Below are positions 48,431-55,510 of a stretch of 64,000 nucleotides of DNA, in pieces. The notes under the pieces were generated by a model. That model did no database searches. It was not told the origin of the DNA and saw only the letters and a list, made by a program, of their open reading frames with translations. The position numbers and the translations under genes are program-made. The stretch comes from Rugamonas fusca (lineage in GTDB: Bacteria; Pseudomonadota; Gammaproteobacteria; Burkholderiales; Burkholderiaceae_D). Location: positions 248,001 through 312,000 of the forward strand of contig NZ_JACEZS010000003.1 of NCBI RefSeq assembly GCF_014042365.1. The letters are read 5' to 3'. Every line of letters begins with the position of its first letter. Position 1 is the stretch's first letter.

Positions 48431-49704
48431 AGGCCCTGATCGCCGCGTTGCTGGTTGTCCCTGCGTTCGCCTTCGGCAAGGCCGAACCGGTTTCCCTCAG
48501 CTTCAACGCCGTGTCCATCGTCCAGTTCGGACAGGCGATGTTCAAGGGCATGATGAAGCGCGACTTCGTGGTAGCGCCGGACGTTGTGGGTCTCGATCGG
48601 AAGATCACGATCGACGTCAAGTCCATCAGCAGCGACGACCTGTCCCGCTTCGTGGAGGATCTGCTTGCCCGTGAGGGCATCCAGACGACCCTGCGGGAAG
48701 GCGTGTACTACCTGACCCTGCGCCGCATAGACGCCCAAAACGGGCCACAGGACGCTACCGCCCCGGCATCGTCGCAGGGTAGGCCCGTTTTAAGCACCAT
48801 GGGGCCGCAAACCGCTCCCACGGGGATCGAGGCGCGTGTTTCGCCTGACGGGTTGCAGACTCGGAAGGATGACGACGAGTCAGAGCTGTTCCAGCCGCAG
48901 CACCGAACCGCTGAATTCGTGGCCTCAGTGGTTGCCGCCGGCTTCGGTCCGCGTGCCGCCGTCGTCGCCGGCGACTCGGCGGTGTTGACTGGCTCAAAAG
49001 CCGCCGTCGCCAAGATGCTGGTCCTCTGCAAGAGCTTGGACACGCCTCCGAAGATGGTGGACGTGTCGGCGTCTTGGATCGAGGTGACGAACAGCAGCGG
49101 CGAGAACCGGGGTATTTCGCTGGCTGCCACCTTTCTCGGTGCCAAACTGGGGGCATCCTTGGGTACCGTCAATTCGGGTTCTGCCGTGAGCTTGAAGAAT
49201 ACCAAGTTCGAGCTGGTCATCGACGCCCTGAACAGCGACGCTCGTTTCAAGCAGGTAACGAACAGCCGTCTCGTCGGCTACGACCGCACAAAGCTCAAGC
49301 TGACTGTTGGCGATAAAACGGCGACTGTATCGAGCACGGGAAACGACAATGCGGGCAATCGTGTGCAGAACATAGTATATACCCCCTCCGGCGTCATCAT
49401 TGACGCCCTGCCACGCGTTTTGGGGGGCGGAGGCATAAGTCTTGATATCGACGCGCAGATCAGCAGCTTTAAGGCGAACACGAACGGTCTCGTCGGCTCC
49501 CCCACGCTGATACTGCGCCAAGTGGCAACCACTGTTGGCCTGCGTGATGGCGACGTAATTTTGTTGGGTGGTTTGCAAGATACGCAGTCTTCCGAGGCCC
49601 AATCCGGCCTCTCGTTTCTACCCGCATCGTGGTCGGTGAATTCGAACAGCAAAGTTAAGACCGACTTGGTATTGGTTGTATCGGCAAAGGTGATCTCGAA
49701 TTAG
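48427..49704 (+). CDS. inovirus-type pIV secretin / type II-III secretion secretin
   Basis: A protein of 425 residues with signal peptide MKALIAALLVVPAFAFGKA, N-domains (SLSFNAVSIVQFGQAMFKGMM, DLSRFVEDLLAREGIQTTLREGVYYLTL) and a C-terminal secretin domain (KTATVSSTGNDNAGNRVQNIVY, PTLILRQVATTVGLRDGDVILLGGLQDTQ, KTDLVLVVSAKV). The length fits filamentous-phage pIV (about 405-430) rather than GspD or PilQ. No other secretion genes accompany it, so it is an isolated outer-membrane channel. The ATG at 48427 overlaps the upstream remnant. Confidence 0.85.
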   Translation: MKALIAALLVVPAFAFGKAEPVSLSFNAVSIVQFGQAMFKGMMKRDFVVAPDVVGLDRKITIDVKSISSDDLSRFVEDLLAREGIQTTLREGVYYLTLRRIDAQNGPQDATAPASSQGRPVLSTMGPQTAPTGIEARVSPDGLQTRKDDDESELFQPQHRTAEFVASVVAAGFGPRAAVVAGDSAVLTGSKAAVAKMLVLCKSLDTPPKMVDVSASWIEVTNSSGENRGISLAATFLGAKLGASLGTVNSGSAVSLKNTKFELVIDALNSDARFKQVTNSRLVGYDRTKLKLTVGDKTATVSSTGNDNAGNRVQNIVYTPSGVIIDALPRVLGGGGISLDIDAQISSFKANTNGLVGSPTLILRQVATTVGLRDGDVILLGGLQDTQSSEAQSGLSFLPASWSVNSNSKVKTDLVLVVSAKVISN

Positions 49705-50131
49705 CTCCGGCCTTAGCGTTCTGACTGTCGAAGTTTCGCTTGTGATATTGAGACGCTACTTTCTGACGTTGGAAATTTCTTTCTGACGTTGGAAATTGCA
49801 TGGCCTTTAGAGACGCAGGTTGGGGCCAGATTTACGTTTTCGCGGAGGTGAAAGTTGAGATTGATTGCGAATAGTCATCTATGCGAAAGCCAAGAAATGA
49901 CGTGGCGTGACAGTCGTCGCTCTTGCTATAGGTCGAAGGCGAGGGTACTCTATGGGGCACTGAGCAAAGGTTGGCGCCTTTGCCCAGTGTTTTCAACTAT
50001 ACCCACCATCCCTTGACTGGTTCAGACTTCCCGGCCCATGCCAGTCAAGGGTTTGTTGTTCGGCATCTAGTGGGTAGGCTTGCACTGGATGCCACGTGTT
50101 CTTCTTTTATACATTGCACACCTCCCCTTTG
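49705..50131. other. non-coding region with hairpins and a direct repeat
   Basis: No gene is supportable. A 19-bp direct repeat (CTTTCTGACGTTGGAAATT at 49759-49777 and 49779-49797) is followed by a hairpin at 49958-49989 with a T-run (probable secretin terminator) and by a perfect 11-bp inverted repeat (50010-50020 / 50041-50051, CCCTTGACTGG). Clustered hairpins after pIV are reminiscent of the inovirus intergenic region that holds packaging and replication signals; that reading is inference. Confidence 0.55.
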
Positions 50132-50779
50132 CTAGGCCGATATGACTGTCGTTGTAGTAGCAGGTGCGGCTACGGCAGGTGTAACTTGCTGCGCAGCTAG
50201 GAGTGCTGCTTGCTGTGCCGCTAATTGTGCTGTTTGCTGAGCTTTCCAATATTCACGCACTGCTTCAATTTCTCCGTAGGCTCCTACATCGGCTGCACGT
50301 TCTATGAATCGGGCATAGAGTAGGTCTTGCATGAGCCCTTGGCCACGCATCCATTCCATTGCGGCATTAGGATTCAAAAGTAAAACATAGTGAAACTCCC
50401 CTGATGCTCCCGGCTTCGTTTGGATAAACCAGAGGTCACGAAGTCGCTTCATTCGCCGCCTCCAGGTATCTACCGCCCGTTCACCGATGAAACCGGCTTC
50501 GCTAGCAAAAGTGCCTGGGTTCTCAATCGTAATAAGAGGATGGTCAGGAGAGCGTGCCCACAGGCAGAAGAGTGTATGACCGGCAGGTTGCCCCTTCGAT
50601 TGCATATCAATTGCTTGCATTGCAATTGGGAGCGTCCGAGGGATAGTGGTGTAGCCGTCGTTAGTTTTCCTGCGCCAAACAAAAACTCCCGGCATATTTG
50701 GGAAATGTATTTCCATCTGCTGCTGGGCGCGCTCGGCCATCTTCATTCGCTTAGCCGTAGCTTGTTTTCCGTTTGCCAC
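50132..50779 (-). CDS. hypothetical protein, possible regulator
   Basis: A 215-residue protein with a GTG start behind a strong AGGAG site. The N-terminal part is basic (MANGKQATAKRMKMAERAQQQ). The middle (AVDTWRRRMKRLRDLWFIQTKPGASGEFHYVLLLNP) could be a winged-helix DNA-binding segment, and the C-terminus is an Ala/Gln/Thr-rich low-complexity tail. I do not recognise the family. Proteins of this look occur in integrative elements and plasmids as putative regulators or replication accessories. It is transcribed opposite to the secretin and to the HigB operon. Confidence 0.6.
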   Translation of the reverse strand: MANGKQATAKRMKMAERAQQQMEIHFPNMPGVFVWRRKTNDGYTTIPRTLPIAMQAIDMQSKGQPAGHTLFCLWARSPDHPLITIENPGTFASEAGFIGERAVDTWRRRMKRLRDLWFIQTKPGASGEFHYVLLLNPNAAMEWMRGQGLMQDLLYARFIERAADVGAYGEIEAVREYWKAQQTAQLAAQQAALLAAQQVTPAVAAPATTTTVISA

Positions 50780-51325
50780 GTTGTTCTCCTAATTCGTTTC
50801 GCTGACTAGCAGTGTGCGGGTCTCGTCTCAACTAATCAACGAGTGGTTTTTCGCGTGAGTTCGACAGTACTCAGCCCTCTACGCGGCGCCTTCGATATCT
50901 GGAGAACTCATGGTATCACAGCTATTGCAGTATATGTGTTTGCACGATATCGCGCAAAACTAATTTATAAGTTATTGAAAACAAACAATTTTTTATTGTG
51001 ATTGCGTGCTCCTATGTGATCATGTACTCCATGTGATCAATGTGCTCGACGTACTCGTGGGATTCTCAAGGGTACTGGCGGGGCGGGCGGGCGTGTAAAT
51101 CCTCGGTCGAGGCAGTCAAAAATGATGGCGAAAAGTACAAGATTGCCGTGCCGGTGGCTTGGGCAGTGTGTCTGTCTTGTTTTTGCGCGGGCACTTGCTA
51201 TCCAGTCACAATTTCAGCTTGCACCGGATGAAAAGTTGCTGTAGCCTTGCAACAACTAAATAGGGCATCTTTACGCTATGTGTAAATTTGTAAAAACAGA
51301 CAACTACTGCTAATATATACAGTAC
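50780..51325. other. intergenic region upstream of the higB operon
   Basis: This 546-bp, AT-rich region holds no convincing gene. It contains an imperfect duplication around 51012-51060 (ATGTGATCATGTACTC-type units) and, just before higB, the segment CTAATATATACAGTAC, which includes a plausible -10 element (TAATAT) and probably the operator of the toxin-antitoxin operon. The start of a short 63-codon frame at 51040 lacks a ribosome site. Confidence 0.5.
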
Positions 51326-51622
51326 ATGGAAATTGACTTTAAAGACCATGTGTACGATCGACTGGAGACCGACCCTACATTTACAGGGGGATTTTCACAA
51401 CCAATCGTTACGGCATACAGGAAGCGTCTGCAACTCATCCGGGGAGCCGTAGATGAGCGGGCGTTCTATGCGATGAAATCGCTGCATTTTGAGAAGCTCC
51501 AGGGGGACCGTGCTGGACAGTACTCGATGCGGCTGAATGATCAGTGGCGTTTGATTCTTGAGCTGAAGAAGCAGAGTGACGGCAAGTCCGTACTGATCAT
51601 TTCTATCGAAGACTATCATTGA
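51326..51622 (+). CDS. higB: HigB-type toxin (RelE superfamily)
   Basis: A 98-residue RelE-fold protein: FKDHVYDRLETDPTFTGGFS, AYRKRLQLIRGAVDERAFYAMKSLHFEKLQGDRAGQYSMRLNDQWRLIL, with the typical HigB run of HFEKL-QY-RLNDQWR and a closing ISIEDYH. HigB cleaves mRNA on the ribosome. It precedes the antitoxin gene by 14 bp, the usual toxin-first order. It is the first gene of the AT-rich cargo operon. Confidence 0.9.
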   Translation: MEIDFKDHVYDRLETDPTFTGGFSQPIVTAYRKRLQLIRGAVDERAFYAMKSLHFEKLQGDRAGQYSMRLNDQWRLILELKKQSDGKSVLIISIEDYH

Positions 51623-51636
51623 ATTTGGAGACGAGA

Positions 51637-52755
51637 ATGGGTGCACGAATCGCAGCCGAGGTATTCCCGCCAGGGGAGTTCTTAAAAGATGAGCTTGAGG
51701 CCCGGGGGTGGACTCAAGCTGAGTTTGCGGAAATTATTGGTAAAGATACTCGCTTGGTAAGCGAGGTCATGAGTGGTAAGCGCATTGTCACGCCTGAAAC
51801 AGCGGTGGCGCTTGGACATGCCCTTGGCACTGGGCCAGAACTTTGGATGAACTTGGAAAGTCAGTATCAACTGTCTAAAGTTCGTTCTGCCGGTGAGAAT
51901 TCAATTGCCCGTAAGGCAAAGCTTCACAGTAAATTCCCTGTTAGGGAAATGGTCAAACGGGGCTGGATAGAAACATCCAAGAACATTGATATATTGGAAG
52001 CTCAGTTATTGGCTTTTTTTGGAATTTCGTCGATAGATGAAACTCCTGGATTTTCGCATGCCGCTAAGAAGCAATCGTATGATGATACTTCTACCTTACA
52101 GATAGCTTGGCTCTTTAGGGCTAGAGCACTTTCGCAAGCAGCTCCCGTACAAAAATACTCTGAGTCTAAGCTAAAACGAGTTTTTGAAGAGCTTAAAGAG
52201 CTTACTGAATTTGTTGATGGCGCGCGCTCCGTTGCGTCAATACTTGCGAATGCTGGCATTCGCTTTGTTGTCCTTGAGAGTCTGCCAGGATGCAAGATTG
52301 ATGGCGCGTGTTTTTGGTTGGACAAATCCAGTCCTGTAATTGCCATGTCACTGCGGTTCGACAGAGTAGATAATTTTTGGCATACGCTTTTCCATGAGCT
52401 AGATCACATTCTTCATCGTGAAGGTATGAATGAGCCTATCTTGGACATTGATATTCAGAACGATGAGGAAAAGCCTGCAAACGAAATTCGAGCAAATGAG
52501 GCAGCTGCTGAGTCTTTGATTCCACGAGCGGAATTGGAGGGATTTATTGCCAGAGTGAGCCCAATGTTTAGTGATGAGTCTATTATAGGATTTGCGAGGC
52601 GCATGCGAGTCCATCCTGGTATCGTTGTAGGACAGTTGCAAAATAGAAGGCTTCTGCCTTGGAGTTTTCATAGGAAGAAATTAGAAAAAATTCGCGAGTT
52701 TGTTGTTGGGTCGGCTTTAACAGATGGTTTTGGTAGGATGATAGAAATCTCGTAA
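51637..52755 (+). CDS. higA: HigA antitoxin fused to ImmA/IrrE zinc metallopeptidase
   Basis: A 372-residue fusion. Residues about 5-75 are a HigA-type XRE helix-turn-helix (EVFPPGEFLKDELEARGWTQAEFAEIIGKDTRLVSEVMSGKR). Residues about 195-315 are an ImmA/IrrE peptidase domain with HELDH at His253-His257 (FHELDHILHREG) and a Glu further on (ANEAAAESLIPR). I chose the ATG at 51637 behind GGAG. In other systems ImmA peptidases cleave a repressor, so this antitoxin may carry its own or a partner-directed protease. It starts 14 bp after higB and is followed by two unknown genes on the same strand. Confidence 0.88.
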   Translation: MGARIAAEVFPPGEFLKDELEARGWTQAEFAEIIGKDTRLVSEVMSGKRIVTPETAVALGHALGTGPELWMNLESQYQLSKVRSAGENSIARKAKLHSKFPVREMVKRGWIETSKNIDILEAQLLAFFGISSIDETPGFSHAAKKQSYDDTSTLQIAWLFRARALSQAAPVQKYSESKLKRVFEELKELTEFVDGARSVASILANAGIRFVVLESLPGCKIDGACFWLDKSSPVIAMSLRFDRVDNFWHTLFHELDHILHREGMNEPILDIDIQNDEEKPANEIRANEAAAESLIPRAELEGFIARVSPMFSDESIIGFARRMRVHPGIVVGQLQNRRLLPWSFHRKKLEKIREFVVGSALTDGFGRMIEIS

Positions 52756-52773
52756 TCGATATTGGGAGATGCA

Positions 52774-53244
52774 ATGGCTACGAAAAGTGAACGTCTGCAG
52801 CAACTTGTCCAGCTCTATCAAGAAGCGGGAGAGAAATGGCCTGCAACAATGAGAGAAGTCGCTCAATGGGCGATACGTGTTGGCAAGTGGGCGCCGCATC
52901 CGTCAGCAATAGTGAGCCAGTGCGCCGAAGAGTTGTCCCGAGCGCTAAGGGACGAATATGTCCGCGATGAGCAAGGGCGACGAGTCAGGACAAAACATGC
53001 CGCGACTTACACCCAAGGATCAGAGCAGTTTGTGCTGTGGGATGATTTAAGGACAGCTTCTCCAGAACACATGAAGCTTGCGTTTCAGCAGCGTAGGCAG
53101 CAAATCCTAGGCGATTGCAAGCAACTGAAGAATGATGTCGATAGCTATAACGAAAACCGAGCACCAGTGGTTCCCGTTCAGGTAGTTTTCGACTTCACGT
53201 ATGACTTAGAGGAGGCTGAGCTATCTCGCCGTAAGGTTGCTTGA
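52774..53244 (+). CDS. hypothetical protein (island cargo)
   Basis: A 156-residue protein starting at the ATG 52774 behind a GGGAG site, 18 bp after the HigA-ImmA gene. It is soluble and helical (MATKSERLQQLVQLYQEAGEKWPATMREVAQWAIRVG), with a positively charged middle (VRDEQGRRVRTKHAATY) and an acidic end (YDLEEAELSRRKVA). I do not recognise the family and see no catalytic motif. The tight spacing on both sides places it in the HigB/HigA-ImmA operon; it could be an adaptor or protease target, but nothing in the sequence proves this. Confidence 0.75.
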   Translation: MATKSERLQQLVQLYQEAGEKWPATMREVAQWAIRVGKWAPHPSAIVSQCAEELSRALRDEYVRDEQGRRVRTKHAATYTQGSEQFVLWDDLRTASPEHMKLAFQQRRQQILGDCKQLKNDVDSYNENRAPVVPVQVVFDFTYDLEEAELSRRKVA

Positions 53245-53269
53245 TAAACTGAACAGAGCTAGTCAGACT

Positions 53270-54193
53270 ATGGACGAAAAGCAGCATCGAATTGCGTTTG
53301 CATTTTTTTTAGAAAATTGGAAATTCTCAAAAGATTCCAATGAGTATTTGAAGGCCAACGGTGAAGAAGTAACGCCAGAAGAGTATCGCTCTGAGATGAA
53401 AGACGCAATTTTCTGCCCGGAATGCTCAACGCCGCTAAGTAGAGCTCCTGAAAATGCAGAAGTCTTTACGAATGAACGAACGGCGCACTTCCGACACAGG
53501 GGTGCTTATAAAAACATCAATTGTTCGCTTAGGGTGTCTAGAGCAACTGGACTACAATATCACAGCGAGGAAGAGGCTCGTCGGGCTATTCAAAACGAAA
53601 ACTTAGTTTTGATTGGTGGTTGGACTGAAAATCCACCTGAAATACGAGACGGTGATGATGCTGATCTTGAATTTCGACAGACACAAATAGTAGATCCTGA
53701 AGGCCCGATGACTGAGATGCCATTGGGGCGTCATATAGGAAGAACCGTTCTCTTGCCGACAAGAATATCTAGTGTCTTGGCAATTTGTAGAAACTTCGAT
53801 AAGAATATCCATAGGGCATTTTATTTCCCGGATAGTCAGTATGCATTGCATTTGAGAAGCATACTATATGATGTTACGCGCTTGATCGATGATGAGCTTC
53901 CAGAACGAGGAAATCTATATTTCGGAAAAATTGTTGGATTTTCAAGGTTGTCACATCGGAACATTATTTATCTCAAGGTAGAAAATTTCCCTGAATTGAA
54001 AATTTATACTTATCCTCGATTTGATGAAAGAAAGAAAATTGATAGCGAGTCTTTGGGAAGAGTATTGTTGTTCTATGGGACTGTGAGTAACAAGGGGGAG
54101 GGGATACCTCGTTGTATGACCAAGTCTTGGGGCCAATATAGTCTGTTGCCTGAACAATATGAGAAATTTCTTCCTTGGCATAGGCCGAACTAG
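53270..54193 (+). CDS. hypothetical protein with CoiA-like Cys/His zinc cluster
   Basis: A 307-residue protein. The N-terminal region holds CPEC (Cys49, Cys52), then HFRH (His73, His76) and Cys85, a Cys2/His/Cys arrangement resembling the zinc finger at the start of CoiA-like proteins. The rest is not recognised and no nuclease motif is evident. I use the ATG at 53270, 25 bp after the previous gene; an upstream TTG overlapping that gene is possible. The stop overlaps the integrase stop tail-to-tail (CTAG), closing the cargo. Codon use is AT-rich, unlike the flanking chromosome. Confidence 0.7.
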   Translation: MDEKQHRIAFAFFLENWKFSKDSNEYLKANGEEVTPEEYRSEMKDAIFCPECSTPLSRAPENAEVFTNERTAHFRHRGAYKNINCSLRVSRATGLQYHSEEEARRAIQNENLVLIGGWTENPPEIRDGDDADLEFRQTQIVDPEGPMTEMPLGRHIGRTVLLPTRISSVLAICRNFDKNIHRAFYFPDSQYALHLRSILYDVTRLIDDELPERGNLYFGKIVGFSRLSHRNIIYLKVENFPELKIYTYPRFDERKKIDSESLGRVLLFYGTVSNKGEGIPRCMTKSWGQYSLLPEQYEKFLPWHRPN

Positions 54194-55170
54194 CGAAGTT
54201 TGCGAGCCAGGTCTTCCGCACGTAGATGGGTGTAGCGTTTGAGCATGTCTAAAGTCCGGTGGCCTGTAATAGCTGCGACTTCCATTACATTGAGGCCTTT
54301 TTCGAACAAGCGGCTTGTAGCTTCGTGACGTAAATCGTGGAATCGAACGTCCCGGACATTGGCACGATGTGGCTCACATGCCCGCTCAAATGCTTGGCTT
54401 ATCGACTCGGGTTGCAATCCGAACACACGACCCTCTTCCTTGACTCCGAAGTCCTTGAGTGCTTTGATGGCTGCTTTTGACAGAGGTACGGTTCGAGGTA
54501 CGTCAGTCTTTGTCACGGGTATATGGGCGGTCTGTTTTTTCAGGTCTATTTCTTCCCATACCAGCGAGGCCAATTCGTTCCTGCGCATCCCGGTTTCAAC
54601 TGCCAGAGCAATGATTGTGCGCAGCTCCATCGATTCCGTCGCGGTGAGGATCTTTGTGATTTCCGTTTGCGTAACTCGGCGGTCGCGACCTCGGGGCTTA
54701 GTCGGCTTACGTATTTGGGCTGTGGGAATGCCACCAGGCAGAGCGATGCCCCAGTCCATTGATGCTGTCTTTAGTGCCCGGTTTAACAGGTTGATTTCAT
54801 GGATGACAGACTGTGGGCCGACAACTTGCAATCGTTGGTCTCGGAATGTAGCTACCTGGGTGGAATTCAAACTGGCAAGGCGATAATCGCCAAAGGCTTC
54901 GATCAACGTCTTAATGCGCGATTTATCCGACTGCTCGCTTCGTTTTGTCGGGAGTATCTCAGTGGCGAAGCGCTGTAGTATGTCCTTGACGAGCGTGGCT
55001 TCGGCCTCGGAGCGAGACACAAATACGCCTCGCTCCATTTCGGATTCAATAATCGTAGCCCAGCGCCTTGCGTCGGCCTCTTTTGTAAAGGTTTTGGTTT
55101 GTGTCGGATACCCGCGCTTACGGATCTGAACGTGGTATTGGCCTTCGCCTATTTTGCGGATCGTTGGCAT
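54190..55170 (-). CDS. tyrosine-type site-specific integrase
   Basis: A protein of 326 residues of the phage integrase family. An N-terminal arm-binding part (GQYHVQIRKRGYPTQTKTFTKEADARRWA) and a core-binding SAM-like domain precede the catalytic domain: Arg in ETGMRRNELASLVW, Lys in the beta-hairpin VTKTDVPRTVPL, HDLRHEA and GHRTLDMLKRYTHLR with the nucleophile Tyr. I chose the ATG at 55170. It lies next to the right attachment repeat and points into the island, the standard arrangement for tRNA-targeting elements. Confidence 0.95.
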   Translation of the reverse strand: MPTIRKIGEGQYHVQIRKRGYPTQTKTFTKEADARRWATIIESEMERGVFVSRSEAEATLVKDILQRFATEILPTKRSEQSDKSRIKTLIEAFGDYRLASLNSTQVATFRDQRLQVVGPQSVIHEINLLNRALKTASMDWGIALPGGIPTAQIRKPTKPRGRDRRVTQTEITKILTATESMELRTIIALAVETGMRRNELASLVWEEIDLKKQTAHIPVTKTDVPRTVPLSKAAIKALKDFGVKEEGRVFGLQPESISQAFERACEPHRANVRDVRFHDLRHEATSRLFEKGLNVMEVAAITGHRTLDMLKRYTHLRAEDLARKLR

Positions 55171-55201
55171 GCTTAATGGGCATAGTTGAATTAAGGCATT
55201 A

Positions 55202-55220
55202 GTGTGCCAAAATTGTGCCA
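55202..55220. repeat. candidate integrase arm-type site, right end
   Basis: An exact copy of the 19-bp GTGTGCCAAAATTGTGCCA found at 47628-47646. It lies between the integrase start and the right attachment repeat, overlapping the likely integrase promoter region. Confidence 0.6.
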
Positions 55221-55268
55221 ATAAAGGTGGAAAATCGCAAAGATGCTTTAGGTAAAGGCTCTATTTTG

Positions 55269-55317
55269 GGCCTCCGAAGCCAAGGGTCGTGGGTTCGATC
55301 CCCGCCAGCCGCACCAC
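55269..55317. repeat. attR-type direct repeat (3' part of tRNA-Arg)
   Basis: A 49-bp copy identical to 47498-47546, lacking the 5' acceptor and D arm, so it does not encode a functional tRNA. It is the right boundary of the island. Confidence 0.92.
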
Positions 55318-55510
55318 TTTCCCCTCACAAATCAACTACTTGGCGAAAAATTGATTTCGCGCACTTTCTGTCGGCCAGACAGGTCCGGGCCCACTAGCGC
55401 TTGCATCAATGGCGGGTATTGGCGGCATGAACGGCCGGCGGCCACGTCGGGCAAATTTCCCGCCGCTTTTGTGGCATCATCGGCGCTCCGTCTGCCACCG
55501 CTTCCCGCCC

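Larger units (their letters stand above)
47498..55317. mobile_element. tRNA-Arg-integrated genomic island (about 7.8 kb)
   Basis: The island is bounded by 49-bp perfect direct repeats of the tRNA-Arg 3' part (47498-47546 and 55269-55317). A tyrosine integrase gene lies 98 bp from the right repeat and points inward, and a 19-bp repeat sits near each end. Base composition drops clearly in the right half (about 50.9-54.2 kb). Cargo: an exoribonuclease-like gene, an inovirus-type secretin remnant, an unknown GTG-start gene and the HigB/HigA-ImmA operon with two unknown proteins. No relaxase, replication or excisionase gene is recognised, so it looks like a small integrative element of mosaic origin. 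Confidence 0.9.

Noticed and set aside
51040..51231. Short 63-codon frame upstream of higB
   Set aside because: It has no ribosome site, lies in a region with short repeats and shows Cys-rich composition without any recognised pattern.
55269..55317. Second tRNA-Arg gene
   Set aside because: Only the 3' part from the anticodon stem onward is present; the 5' acceptor strand and D arm are missing. It is the att repeat of the island.
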